A DNA stretch of 64,000 bases, taken from NCBI GenBank assembly GCA_948144175.1, contig CANXME010000532.1, forward strand, positions 4,339,001 to 4,403,000, given 5' to 3'. A model generated the notes under the pieces. The model was not told where the DNA came from, made no database searches, and was given only the letters and a program-made list of their open reading frames with translations. Origin of the DNA: Closterium sp. NIES-65 (Eukaryota > Streptophyta > Zygnematophyceae > Desmidiales > Closteriaceae). Position 1 is the first letter of the stretch. Each line of letters starts with the position of its first letter. This document shows positions 33,716 to 44,162 of the stretch, one piece after another. A program made the translations under genes and the position numbers.

Positions 33716-34379
33716 ATATCAAACTTAGAAGCAACGGAATGTGGAGTGACTACCGTAAGAGGAAGGGATACATGTATGCAACCCTAAATGTGTTATATCC
33801 CTTATACCGTCATACCCCGGATATAAGCGCCACCCTCGGATAAGCGCCTGGCGCTTTTAATTGGCGTGTGGCGCTTATATCCCCTGCTCGATTATAAGCG
33901 CACCCCCTGAAAAAACTTGTTTTATTATAAGCGCACGTAAACTTATTTTTTTGAAATGTGTTCAAAACGCTTTAACGATTTCTACTTTAGCAGGCAGATG
34001 TTTTGCAGATTAGGTTCCCTTCACATTCGGACCCTGCACTGGATTCGGGTCCAGTCAGCAGGAGCTGTCATGAGCTGTCAGGAGCTGGATGTGAGTCAGA
34101 TTGGGTGTACCACCTCCCTGCGCGCGCGAGAATTTCACAGACGACCCCATGTAACTTCGTCTCGATTGAAAAGGCAAGCACGAGATCTACAGTTTGGTGT
34201 TCAAAAATATATAAAAACATATATGTCATTTTATAAACGCCGGCGCTTATAAATTTACTCGATTATAAGCCCACCCCCCTAAAAAAACCTGCTTTATTAT
34301 TGCCCCCCATGGGGGTATATCCGGGGTATGACGGTAGCTAACCTCACTGCAGCCTAACAACAATATTTATAGTTTGACA
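33716..34379 (-). repeat. Old LTR (H) split by E and by a MITE
   Basis: Minus-strand LTR remnant of the short-LTR family. Its right part (34337-34379, ending GTTTGACA) and left part (33716-33804, continuing as TGATATC at 26295-26301) align with the LTRs of F and G, including the TAGGCT(G)CAGTGAGG core. The TA-flanked MITE (33807-34334) sits in the middle and E is inserted close to the left terminus. C-runs after 34379 look like a polypurine tract, so it was a 3' LTR. The rest of its element is not recognisable. Confidence 0.65.
33807..34334. mobile_element. TA-flanked MITE, copy 1 (Tc1/mariner-pogo-like)
   Basis: 528 bp with perfect 19-bp terminal inverted repeats CCGTCATACCCCGGATATA, flanked by TA on both sides (33805-33806, 34335-34336). 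Subterminal sequence carries about six TAAGCGC motifs in either orientation, and the right end has a CCCCCATGGGGG palindrome. TA target and termini recall pogo/Tigger-type elements (inference). No transposase is encoded. An ATG-initiated frame of 98 codons (33956-34252) also stays open in copy 2, but nothing else supports coding. Copy 2 at 47660-48185 is about 97 percent identical. Confidence 0.85.
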
Positions 34380-34444
34380 CACCCCCCCCCCCCCCCCCCT
34401 CCCCATGTTAGCTACCCGGGGGTTTTCAATTTTGGGGGGGTCTT
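34380..34444. other. C-run and remnant between LTR H and element F
   Basis: A mononucleotide C tract (about 34382-34399), then short AT/G-rich sequence ending at the GTCTT target site of F. No gene. Confidence 0.5.
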
Positions 34445-34573
34445 TGTGAAGTAAAGAAAACAGGAATGAAATGACTAAGGAAAGATTGGGTACAAATACA
34501 ACCCTAGAAACCCTGTACCCCATATGTGCTACCCCACTATAGCCTACAGTAACTATGTCATATAAATCTGACA
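34445..34573 (-). repeat. 3' LTR of copia F
   Basis: 129 bp, starts TGTGAAGTAAAG and ends AAATCTGACA on the plus strand; identical to 41739-41867. Confidence 0.94.
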
Positions 34574-34779
34574 CACCCCCATAGGCAAAGTGGGGGAGAA
34601 CAAGGGGTCACAAGACCAGTCAAGCAAAGCAAAGCAAGCTCAGGGTGGATCACAAAGTCACCACACAGTCCGAGCACAAGAGTAGGGCCAGAGGCCAGTT
34701 CACATGCAGGAGTACAGACATATATATAAAACTAGACAAACAAGAGCAGGCATATATATATGTCACAGTACAAGTGAAG

Positions 34780-37700
34780 TCAAGAGGAGAGCAAGTGAGG
34801 CAAGACAGGCACAAGACCCAGCTGGGTGCAAAAGCGCTGATGGTCACAAGGCGCGAGTGCCTTGGTGAACACATCAGCAGTGTTGGCCTCAGAGGCCACG
34901 TACGCAAGTCGCAACTGACCACGCTGCTGCAGCTCACGAGCAAGGAAGTAGCGGAGAGCAATGTGCTTCGTTCTGTGCTCCAAGCGCTGCTCTCGACACA
35001 AGGCCAGCATAGCCTTGTTGTCTACGTACAGCACTGGAGGAGAACGAGGCGGCTCTCCAAGGTCAGTCAGCAGGTAGGTGAGCCAGCGAAGCTCCTGTGC
35101 AGCCATGGCCTCGGCGTAGATCTCAGCCTCACAACTGGAGCCGAGAACCGAAGACGAGCGAGTAGACCGCCACAAGACAGAGCCGGAACCAAGGCTGAAG
35201 GTGTAACCCTGTGACGACCGCTGCGTAGCCTAGTCGTCAGCCCAAGAAGCGTCCGCGTGGCCGGTAAGGACCACTGGACTCCGCCCTCCAAGCACTAGCC
35301 CCATGCCCGACGTACTGCACAGGTAGCGCAATACCCTCTTCGCTGCAGCCATGTGCTCCGGTCTGTGTCTCCCAGGAGCAACATAGCGTGCAAGAATGCT
35401 CAGAGGGTATGCAAGGTCAGGTCGTGTGCAGGTCATCAGGTACATGAGGCAGCCAACAAGCTCTGCATACGGACCACTCGACTCTACGGACTCATCCGAA
35501 GGCAGAGCTAAGAGTGAGTGGCGAGTAGGCAGAGGAGTGGCCTGAGGCGAGGAGTACGTGAAGCCGAAGCGCTGAAGGACCTGCTGCACCATGTGTGACT
35601 GAGTCAAGGTAATGGTGCGGCGTGCTCTGTCCCGAGTGATCTGCAAGCCAAGGTAGCTGCGCAGTTCACCCAGGTCTGTGCACGTGTGTCTCTTCAGCAG
35701 CTCGGACTTCACGTAGGCGAGTCCAGCAGTGTCCGCTGTGGCAAAGACCAAGTCGTCGACGTACACGAGGATGTAGAACGGCGGCAGGGAAGTGTCGGTG
35801 CGAAGAAACAGCGACGGGTCAGCAGTATAAGGAGCAAACCCAAGAGCCGCAAGCGTAGTCCTCAGTGTGTCGTGCCACTCACGCGGTGCCTGGCGGAGAC
35901 CGTAGACTGGCCGTCGGAGGCTCCACTGGGTGCCAGGAGGGAAAGTCCCAGTGAAGCCAGGTGGACGGCGAAGCCAGATCTCCTCGTGCAGGCTACCCTG
36001 CAAGAACGCAGTGCTGAAGTCGAGAGAGTGAAGCTCGTAGTCGCGCTGAGCGGCTATGTGCAGCAGCACCCGAAGAGTAGTCATCTTCAGGGTGGGAGAG
36101 AAGGTCTGAAAGTAGTCAACTCTCTGCCGCTGACTGAAGCCACGAGCAACGTACCGTGCCTTGAAGACAGGTGGAGAGCCCGGCGGCTGCTTCACCCTGA
36201 AGATCCACATGCCACTGACGATGTTCGCCCCAGGAGGGGGAACCGCGTCAACGTAGGTGCCTGTGGACTTCCAGGAAGCCATCTCTGCATCCATAGCTGC
36301 CTGCCACTGAGAGGAGTAGGGACCCTCTACGGCCTCCGCGTAAGAACGCGGAGTCGGGATGTCTAGTGCATCCGGGTCTCCCTCAGGGGCAAGCAGTACA
36401 GACGCGAGATGAGGTGAAGCAGCCGCTAGACACTGTAACTCCTCCTGCCTGTCCTCTAGGACGTCCGTGCCAAGAGCACACTCACCCCCGACGGACGGAG
36501 GACAGACAGACGCAGACTCAGCAACAAGACTAGCAGCGTAGTCGAGACGACAGCGAGCAGCAAAGTCAACGAGCTCAGCGACTAGAGCAGACGCAGCAGT
36601 GGACTCAAAAGAGGGGTCAGTGACGACAGTAGCAAGCAGACGCGTGACAGTAGGACTCGCAGCGCGAAGAGAGTCCGACTCAGGGTCGGCAAGCGCAGGA
36701 AGAGAGGACTCAGGAGGAGAAGGCAAAGGGGCACGCAGAGGAGCAGTGGACGGACGCAGAGACATTCGGTGCGTGCCAGGGACAGGAGGAGGACGCTGAC
36801 GCGAACTGCGACCACTAGCGCGAGCAGCACGAACAGGCGACGCGGGACGAGACGCAGGCTCACGACGCTCAGCAAGACCTCCAGTAGGACCAGTGTAAGG
36901 AGAGGGAGCAGGCAGTGGAGAGGAAGGCTCCAGCAGGGACTGCGACTGGACAGGCGGTGGACCCTCTACTAGAGGAGAAAGACCAAGAACCTGCTGCAGG
37001 AGCGGAACGAAGTACGGCCGAGGCCGCGCGGCAGCTCCAGACTCAGCAGGGACAGCACCAGCACCCTCAGCGACAGCACCAGCGCCACCCACACCTCTAG
37101 CGGCAGGACCAACAGCAGCACGCACAGCACGAACGCCCTCAGCAGCTCCAGCTCCAGGAGGACCCGCAGGTCCAGCAGCTCCGGGACCGGCAGCACCCGC
37201 ACCCTCGATGGTCGAAGAAGCTCCAGCTCCAGCTCCAGCAGCACCTCTAGACTCAGCAGCACGCCTCCAGCGGCGAGCGAACCACTCGCGCAGCTCCTGT
37301 GGAGAGAGGGGCTCCCGGCGAGACGCAGCAGCAGGAGAAACCCCAGGCTCAGCAGCTCCAGACACAGCACCCCCAGGCTCAGCAGCTCCCAGCTCAGCAC
37401 CCCCAGGCTCAGCAGCTCCCGACCCAGCACCCCCAGACCCAGCACCTCCAGGCACAGCACCCCCCGGCTGAGCACCCCCAGGCTCCGCACCCACCGCAGT
37501 AGCACCCTCAGGCCCAGCACCCCCAGCAGTAGCACCCCCAGGCTCAGCACCCCCGCGCACAGTACCCCCAGAGTCAGCACCCCCAGGCTCAGCACCCGCT
37601 GCAGCACCAGAGTCACCAGTAACCTCGACCGGGTCAACGGCGTCTACCTGGGACACACTTGAGGGGGCAGGAACCTGAGGGGGGAGGGGGTCTACCGGGG

Positions 37701-40700
37701 GGGGAACCGGCACAAGGAAGTCCGGGGGAGGGGGGAGGGAAGGAGTGCGGTAGGGGAAGAGACGGTAGAAGGGGACTGACTCGTCGAACGTGACGTCCTG
37801 GGAGGACAGAACACGACGAGAGGAGGGGTGGTAAAACTGCCACCCTGGGGCGTCAGTGGGGAAGCCAAGGAAGACACAGGGAGCAGCACGAGGGGACAGC
37901 TTGTCCGCAGACAAGTCGCGGACAAACGCCCGAGATCCCCAGACACGGAACACAGACGCATCGCCAACCTTCCCCGTCCACAGCAAGACTGGGGACATCG
38001 CAGGCCGAGAGACCCGGGGGTGAAGGTTGAGCTGATGCGCCGCGTACCTTACCGCAAACGGCCACAGAAAATGGGGGGCAGCCGCATGCATCATGGACGT
38101 ACGAGCGACATCCATGACCATGCCAATGCGGCGCTCAGCAATCCCATTTTGCTGTGGTGAGTCCGGAAGCGTGAAGGTCTGGCGGATCCCCCGTGCACGA
38201 CAGTAGTCTCGCAGAAGGCGAGAAGAGAACTCTCCGCCTCTGTCAGAGTGCAGACGCAGAACAGGAAAGTCCGAGCCGAAGCTCTTCCTGAGCTGGAGAC
38301 GAGCCTCGCGGATCCAGTCGATCAGCACCTCAGTGACCGCACCCTTGCTGCGCAAGGGGAGGACTGTGGTGTAACGCGTGTAGTCGTCAACCACCAACAG
38401 GAAGTAGCGCTCGTAACCCTGCCCACGGACGGGGGCTGGGCCCCACACATCCATGTGAAGCGTCTGCAGGGGAGCCTCTGTCGGGGGGAAGTGGGAGGAG
38501 TGAGGAGTAGCCCGGAGGTGACCCTCAACACAGGGGACACAGGAAGGTCCTGGCCCGGAGGGGAGAGGAGGGAGAGACTGGGGAAGACCAGAGACAAGGA
38601 CACGGGAAGCCATGCTCCGAAGACGGGGCAAGGAGGGGTGGCCAAGACGGTGGTGCCACAGGAGAGTCTCGTGAGACAGGAGGCGACTAGAACAGGGGGC
38701 AGACTCAGGACCTGACCGGGACGCAGCAGCAAGTACCTGACCCGACGCAGCCACCTGACCAGACGCAGGGACAGGAGGAGACTCAACGGTCAGGGTGTAG
38801 AGACTCGACCCCGGCCGACGCGAGAACGTGGCCAGGTGTCGGCCTGTGCGTGCCTCCGTGCAGTGGGTCACCCGCTGACTCGCAGGAGTGAACTGGTGAA
38901 CACCCACATCCTGCAGGTCCGCTCCACTCACCAAGTTCGTAGAGAACGAGGGAAGGTACAGACCCGACAGGGTGCCCGAAGGGGCAGCCGGACACGGGAG
39001 GACAGTGGAGAAGTGAGACAGGACAGGACCCCCAGAGGGGTCAGCAAGGGAGACTGCAACCGGCCGGCCGAGCGGCGTAAGGGTAGTGCGGTCTCGAAAG
39101 AAGGAGCGAGAAGCTCCGGAGTCAAGCGTGAAAGTGAGGGAGGACGAGGACGACTCAGTACCTGAGAGCGCAGTCTCACCAGTACCTGAGAGCGTAGACG
39201 CACTGGCACCTAGAGCAGCAGCCTCACAAGCACCTAGCGCAGCAGTACCAATGCCCGGGTCGGGCTGGAAACAGCGGTAACCCTCATTCTCCTCACTATA
39301 ATCCACAACATACATAGCAGTAAGGATAGCATCAAAATCAAGATCAAAGATCGCTACACCAGCCCTGAGAAGCTCATCCCAGCGAGGGATCTCACTAGCC
39401 CCAGGGAACTGCTGACGCCAGGCGTCCGTCAGGCGGCCAAAGCAGCGCTGGGTGGCGTGGGCACCCCCACACTGCTCACCCGCGCGGTCGCCGGAACGAA
39501 GAACGTAGGTGCAGGGACCAGTACCCCCACCCCTCTGACGCCCAGCGTACCACTCACGAAGCTGCTGAGGCGAAGGGATGTCCCGAGAGCGCTGCTGCTG
39601 CTGCCGCTGCGAGCGCTGGCCACCACCACCGCCGCTACGCTGCTGGGTACCACCCCGATCAGATCCACCCCCTCCACCACCACTGCCTCCTCCGCTGCCG
39701 CCTCCACCGCCTCCACCTCCGCCGCCTCTACCTCCGCCGCTGCCTCCACCACCACCGCTGGCACCACCACCACCATCTCCGCCGCTGCTGCCACCACCAC
39801 CACCACCCCCGCCACTAGTCCCGCCGCCACCCCCACTCCCTCCGCCGCCACCGCCGCCACCGCCACCGCCCCCTCCAGCTCCACCCGCGCCCTTGCCCCC
39901 CTTGCCCTTGCTGGAGCGACGTCTCCCACTAGGGGCAGACGCCGCGCCGACCGACTCAAGACCAAGCAGGTCGGCAGCAGCAGCAGAGGCAACAGAGGGC
40001 AGCAAGGGGGAAGGAGAGCACCCCTCAAAGATGGGGGTGCGAGGGTCACCACGAGAAGCACCTACAGCGACGATGCTCTTCTCCGCTGCGAGGAGGGCCT
40101 TCTCGAGGAGGTCGACGGTGAGGGTGGTGGGACAGACTGCGAGAAAGTGGTCCCTGACGACTCGAAGGGAGTCAGGAAGGCGCGCGACTACGTAGTAGAG
40201 AGCGATGTACATGGGGGGGGGGGTTCTTAGCGCAGAACTCAGCAGGAAGGGCGGCGCGGTAGCGAATGTCACTAGTGCGGAGGTGCGTAATGAGGTCAGC
40301 GACAGTGGGAAAGGCAGAGAGGTCAGGAAAGAGGTAGGGAAGCATGAGACGGCTCAGTGCAGCAGTGGCAGGGGAGGAGTAGCGTGCAACTACAGCGTCG
40401 TACAAGGTCTGAGCACTCTTGTACTGACTGAAGTGCGCACGCTCAGAGGTAGGGAGGTGGCGACGCACAGCAAGACGTGCAGCAGCATCGCGGGTGGCCC
40501 ACTTAGAGCGGACAGCGGGATCAGCATCAGCAGCAGGAGCAGGAGAGGCGCCAGAGGTGAGATCAAAGAGAGAAAGGTCGTCAGCCCTGTCGCACTGTAA
40601 GAACAGCTGCAGGTCGTCTAACCAGACCTCAAAATCAATGGCGCGACCCTCAGCGTCAAAAGCTAGGACACTAGGGGTAGCCATGGCGACGACAGCGACG

Positions 40701-40708
40701 TAGTGCAA
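34780..40708 (-). pseudogene. gag-pol region of copia F (fossil, best preserved)
   Basis: Minus strand order: Gag start MATPSVLAFDAEGRAIDF near 40684; Gly-rich run about 39650-39890; PQQLREWYAGRQRGGG near 39530-39580; Cys/His region near 39430-39520; protease core TLDSGASRSFF near 39120; GAG-pre-integrase near 38580-38690; integrase DVWGPAPV to SDRGGEF to QQNGIAERR about 38150-38460; hinge about 36330-37850, again containing LSPQELREWFARRW near 37280; reverse transcriptase about 35400-36330; RNase H about 34780-35280. Nearly collinear with A. About two breaks. Confidence 0.9.
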
Positions 40709-41700
40709 GCAGCAGGGAAAGAGCTCGCAGTGTCAGTGGGACTGTGCTCACCAGGCAGGGCAGGTCGTGTAGGTATGCAGAAAGGCAGCTCGGGTGCTGG
40801 GCGGCTCGGCTGCTGGGCGGCTCGGGCGCAGGGCGGCTCGGCTCCCGGGCTGCTCGGCGGCTGGGCGGCTCGTGTGCAGGGCGGCTCGGCTCCCGGGCGG
40901 CTCGGCGGCAGGGCGGCTCGGGTCCCGGGCGGCTCGGCGTCGGGCGGCTCGGCTCACGGGCGGTTCGGCTGCTGAGGCGGCTCGGCCAGGAGATGCAGGG
41001 GCGGGGCCGTCAGGTGCAGCGGCGTGTTGACCGGTGCAGTGGCGGGCCGGCAGGTGCAGCGGCGGGCCGGCAGGTGCAGTGGCGGGCCGGCAGGTGCAGC
41101 GGCGGGCCGGCAGGTGCAGGCGGCGGGCCGTAGGGTGCAGTGGCGGGCCGTAGGGTGCAGTGGCGGGCCGGCAGGTGCAGCGGCGAGGCCGTCAGAGGCG
41201 GCAGGTCGCTGGGTGCAGCGGCGGGCCGTAGGGTGCAGTGGCGGGCCGGCAGGTGCAGCGGCGGGCCGGCAGGTGCAGTGGCGGGCCGGCAGGAGAGGCG
41301 GCGGAGCCGCGTCAGGGGAGGCGGCAGGGCCGCGTCAAGGGAGGCGGCGGAGCCGCGTCAGGGGAGGCGGCGGTGCCGCGTCAGGGGAGGCGGGGGAGCC
41401 GCGTCAGGGGAGGCGGCAGAGCTGCGTCAGGGGAGGCGGCGGGGCCGCGTCAGACAGGCGGCGGGGCCGCGTCAGGAGAGGCGGCGGAGCCGCGTCAGGG
41501 GAGGCGGCGGGGCCGCGTCAGGGGAGGCGGCGGAGCCGCGTCAGGGTAGGCGGCGAGGCCGCGTCAAACAGGCGGCGGGGCCGCGATCAGGAGAGGTGGC
41601 GGGGCCGCGTCTGAGGGACAGCGGGGCCGCGAGGGAAAAGGCGACCCGAGGGGGTCGCTAAAAAAAAAGGCGCGCCTCGGGGCGCCCTTCGGTGGGCCCT
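40709..41700 (-). repeat. GC-rich tandem-repeat leader of copia F
   Basis: Reverse counterpart of the leader of A: GGGCGGCTCGG-type units at about 40795-40985, GCAGGTGCAGCGGCGGGCC-type units at about 41035-41300, GGCGGCGGGGCCGCGTCAGG-type units at about 41300-41600. Ends near GGGCCC at 41694-41699 and the post-primer hairpin at 41711-41725. Open frames here are repeat artefacts. Confidence 0.72.
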
Positions 41701-41738
41701 AAAAAAAACGGTCCTAAGGTAGGACCCGCTCTATACCA

Positions 41739-41867
41739 TGTGAAGTAAAGAAAACAGGAATGAAATGACTAAGGAAAGATTGGGTACAAATACAACCCTA
41801 GAAACCCTGTACCCCATATGTGCTACCCCACTATAGCCTACAGTAACTATGTCATATAAATCTGACA
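41739..41867 (-). repeat. 5' LTR of copia F
   Basis: 129-bp identical partner of 34445-34573, adjacent to the primer site. Confidence 0.94.
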
Positions 41868-42360
41868 GTCTTATATCCAGGGGATTACGGTACGTGTAAT
41901 TATAGAATAAGCACGTATGATACAACGTTACACGCAAATCAATCTAGCTTTTTCGTTTATGTCAGGCCTGCGCAGATGGATTGGTTTGTTTGTCATTAAA
42001 AAACCCCCTTAAAGATAGCACCACCCCTCAGGGGCTGGTAATCATAAGTAAACCCTAGGTTGCTGCTGCATGCGGGCGAGGGATTACGATACAATCACAA
42101 TGGTTAGGGCGTTTTGAAACTAGTCGAAAAAAGAATAGTAAACTGAGAAAAAATGAGTAATACTATTTTATCAACATTTTTATTGTTCCATTCAAAATTA
42201 TCCTACGATACGTGATGCTTTTTAACTACATGGAAAACTATGTCATTTGATAGGGAATGTTTTTTTACGTGCTTTTTGTCGGAATTCTGGTCTTCCTATT
42301 CTTGCTCCAGGCTCTTACCCTCTCTTAGCTGGTTCTCCTGATCAAATCCCTTGTAGTATG
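41868..42360. other. Non-coding flank right of F
   Basis: AT-richer unique-looking sequence with no gene seen. Its first 26 bp (GTCTTATATCC then AGGGGATTACGGTA) read, in reverse, as TACCGTAATCCCCTGGATAT, a relative of the MITE termini at 33807 and 47660; F therefore landed inside the end of such an element. Confidence 0.45.
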
Positions 42361-42475
<115 letters not shown>

Positions 42476-42520
42476 CTCACTAAATCGAAAGAGCTTGGGT
42501 TAGACGCACCACATCTGGCT

Positions 42521-43023
42521 CAGGGTTCTCGCTAGGTTTAGGGCCTGTCTGACAGTACCCTCAAAAACATTTTCCCCGTCTTAGGCTTTGACGACGAAAT
42601 TTTTGTGGTCTGCAGTATAAGCTGAAATATTTTTCCTAGTCTGATAAACTAGACGAAAAAAAAAACCAAGTCAGCCTACAGCGAGGCTGCACAAGGCCAG
42701 TTACAGAGCTGTATAAGACACGCGTAATGAATGCGCGTGCAGTTACAAGGCAGCAATCGGCTGTACCTGTGGTGGTCCTGTCCTCTGGTCAACTGGGCCT
42801 ATGGCCTAGTGGGTCAAGTTGTCGGTTTCAGACGAAACCGAACTCGCTATCTGTATCCTCAGATAAAAAATTCTACACGTCTGAAAAAATCATACGAACT
42901 TAAAAGTCAAATCTTGCTGATCAGATGAGAACAAACACAAAATCTTAGGATTAAGATGAATACAAAAAAACCAGTCTTAAACGCAGACCATCAGACCAAA
43001 TTGGTCTGATAACGAGAACCCTG
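42521..43023. mobile_element. hAT-type MITE
   Basis: 503 bp bounded by inverted termini CAGGGTTCTCG (42521-42531) and CGAGAACCCTG (43013-43023), with a perfect 8-bp target duplication ATCTGGCT (42513-42520 and 43024-43031). CAGGG-type ends plus an 8-bp duplication define the hAT superfamily. No transposase frame. The interior has repeated GTCTGA/TCAGAC-like strings and a GC-richer middle (42690-42850) containing an A-box-like string. Confidence 0.85.
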
Positions 43024-43031
43024 ATCTGGCT

Positions 43032-43461
43032 TAGCTACGCCACATCTGGCTTAGCTAGCATGGCTGACTGCCGCTTGAACTGGCTTCTCTGAGGCTTAGA
43101 ATTCAAATTCCTTTAGCTAAGATGAGAAACCAAACAAGCAAGCAATCGGCTCCTCAACCTCCTGCATTCCTAAGTACTATCATTCACGCACTTATTGTTG
43201 CTCCTGATATCTGTTGCTACTTTCGTTCGCTTTCAGCTTTGTTCGGTTCGCCCTAGGCTCGGTTCCCGCCTGCTGATATGCTTCGCTACTGCCTTCCTTC
43301 CTCTACACTACTCTGTCACACAAGTATATCAAGGTACTTCCTAGTGCTGCCTTTATTAATTGTGTGACATATTTTCTTTGCATAATTCGTCAGAGAAGGC
43401 AGCTCATTTTCTGATTATCATGGGCTACCAGAATAGCGAGAGTAACGAGTATGGCCTCAAC
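43032..43461. other. Non-coding stretch between MITEs
   Basis: No gene, repeat family or terminal structure recognised apart from a small inverted pair TGTCACACAA / TTGTGTGACA (about 43314-43368). Confidence 0.5.
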
Positions 43462-43464
43462 TAA

Positions 43465-43981
43465 GGAGGTGTCCAGCTCGTTCATTTACTGTTCGTAAAG
43501 CCCTTCAGTTACCACAATTTTCGTTGTAACACTGAGTTTTACAAAAATGCCAGACACGATCAGCTCCCGTTCACGATACGGCACACCCCCTGCACGTACC
43601 TCGAATTGTGTGACGCACGTTACGGGAATCAGCGTGCGCATCTAACAATGGTACAGAGCCGCGTCCTGCCCACTACAGTGAGTGCCCATCGTCTCGCGCG
43701 CTTGATTTCGCATTGGTCGCCTGACACTCGCCAAAACCTATAGTGGAAGTGTTGGCCTGGCGAAAATTCTAACGCTTTGTTTGACGAGGGAACTGGTTAC
43801 CTTGGTTGCCACACGGCCCCTGCACTGCGAAGTCTGTGTGGGGGGATAGTGTCCGCGCGCTAGAATGACAGAAAGGGTTGACTCGAGCAAGGCCGTTCGT
43901 TTATAGTTACAGTGTTCAGTTTTGAACCCCGGATCTTGAGGAGGTCCTAGATTTCCCGAAATGAACGAGCTGGACACGCCC
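43465..43981. mobile_element. PIF/Harbinger-like MITE
   Basis: 517 bp with inverted termini sharing GTGTCCAGCTCGTTCATTT-type sequence (left end GGAGGTGTCCAGC, right end in reverse GGGCGTGTCCAGC), flanked by a 3-bp TAA duplication (43462-43464, 43982-43984). GGG-type termini and a TWA duplication fit PIF/Harbinger. No transposase encoded. It lies about 180 bp upstream of the glycosyltransferase start codon, within its likely promoter region. Confidence 0.75.
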
Positions 43982-43984
43982 TAA

Positions 43985-44162
43985 AGCTGCTTGGCATCAT
44001 AGCAGCTACATATCAACCATGTTCGGACGCGACTCGCGGTAGTTTCCGATGGAGTGCGCGCGATAGAGTAGAACGCTTTCAGTTTTCTTGCAGCCTCACG
44101 CGTCAGAAGAGTGCCTGCCATCTGCACCTCACCTTCTCTCTTCGTCTCCTCGCGCCGTTATC
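43985..44162 (+). promoter_or_regulatory. Upstream region of the glycosyltransferase gene
   Basis: 178 bp between the MITE and the first in-frame ATG. No TATA box seen; composition rises in GC toward the gene. The coding frame is already open from about 44088, so the 5' UTR boundary cannot be fixed from sequence alone. Confidence 0.35.

Larger units (their letters stand above)
34445..41867 (-). mobile_element. Ty1/copia retrotransposon F, young and nearly whole
   Basis: 7.4-kb minus-strand element. Both LTRs are 129 bp (34445-34573 and 41739-41867) and identical base for base as read. Target duplication GTCTT is perfect (34440-34444 and 41868-41872). Primer site TGGTATAGAGCG lies directly inside the 5' LTR (complement of 41727-41738); the polypurine tract lies beside the 3' LTR. 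The polyprotein has a very long open stretch (about 1680 codons) and only about two breaks in all. Identical LTRs mean the insertion is recent on the scale of this window. Sister copy of A. Confidence 0.95.

Noticed and set aside
43314-43368. TGTCACACAA / TTGTGTGACA as ends of a tiny transposon
   Set aside because: Only about 34 bp lie between them and no target duplication is visible; more likely a simple hairpin.
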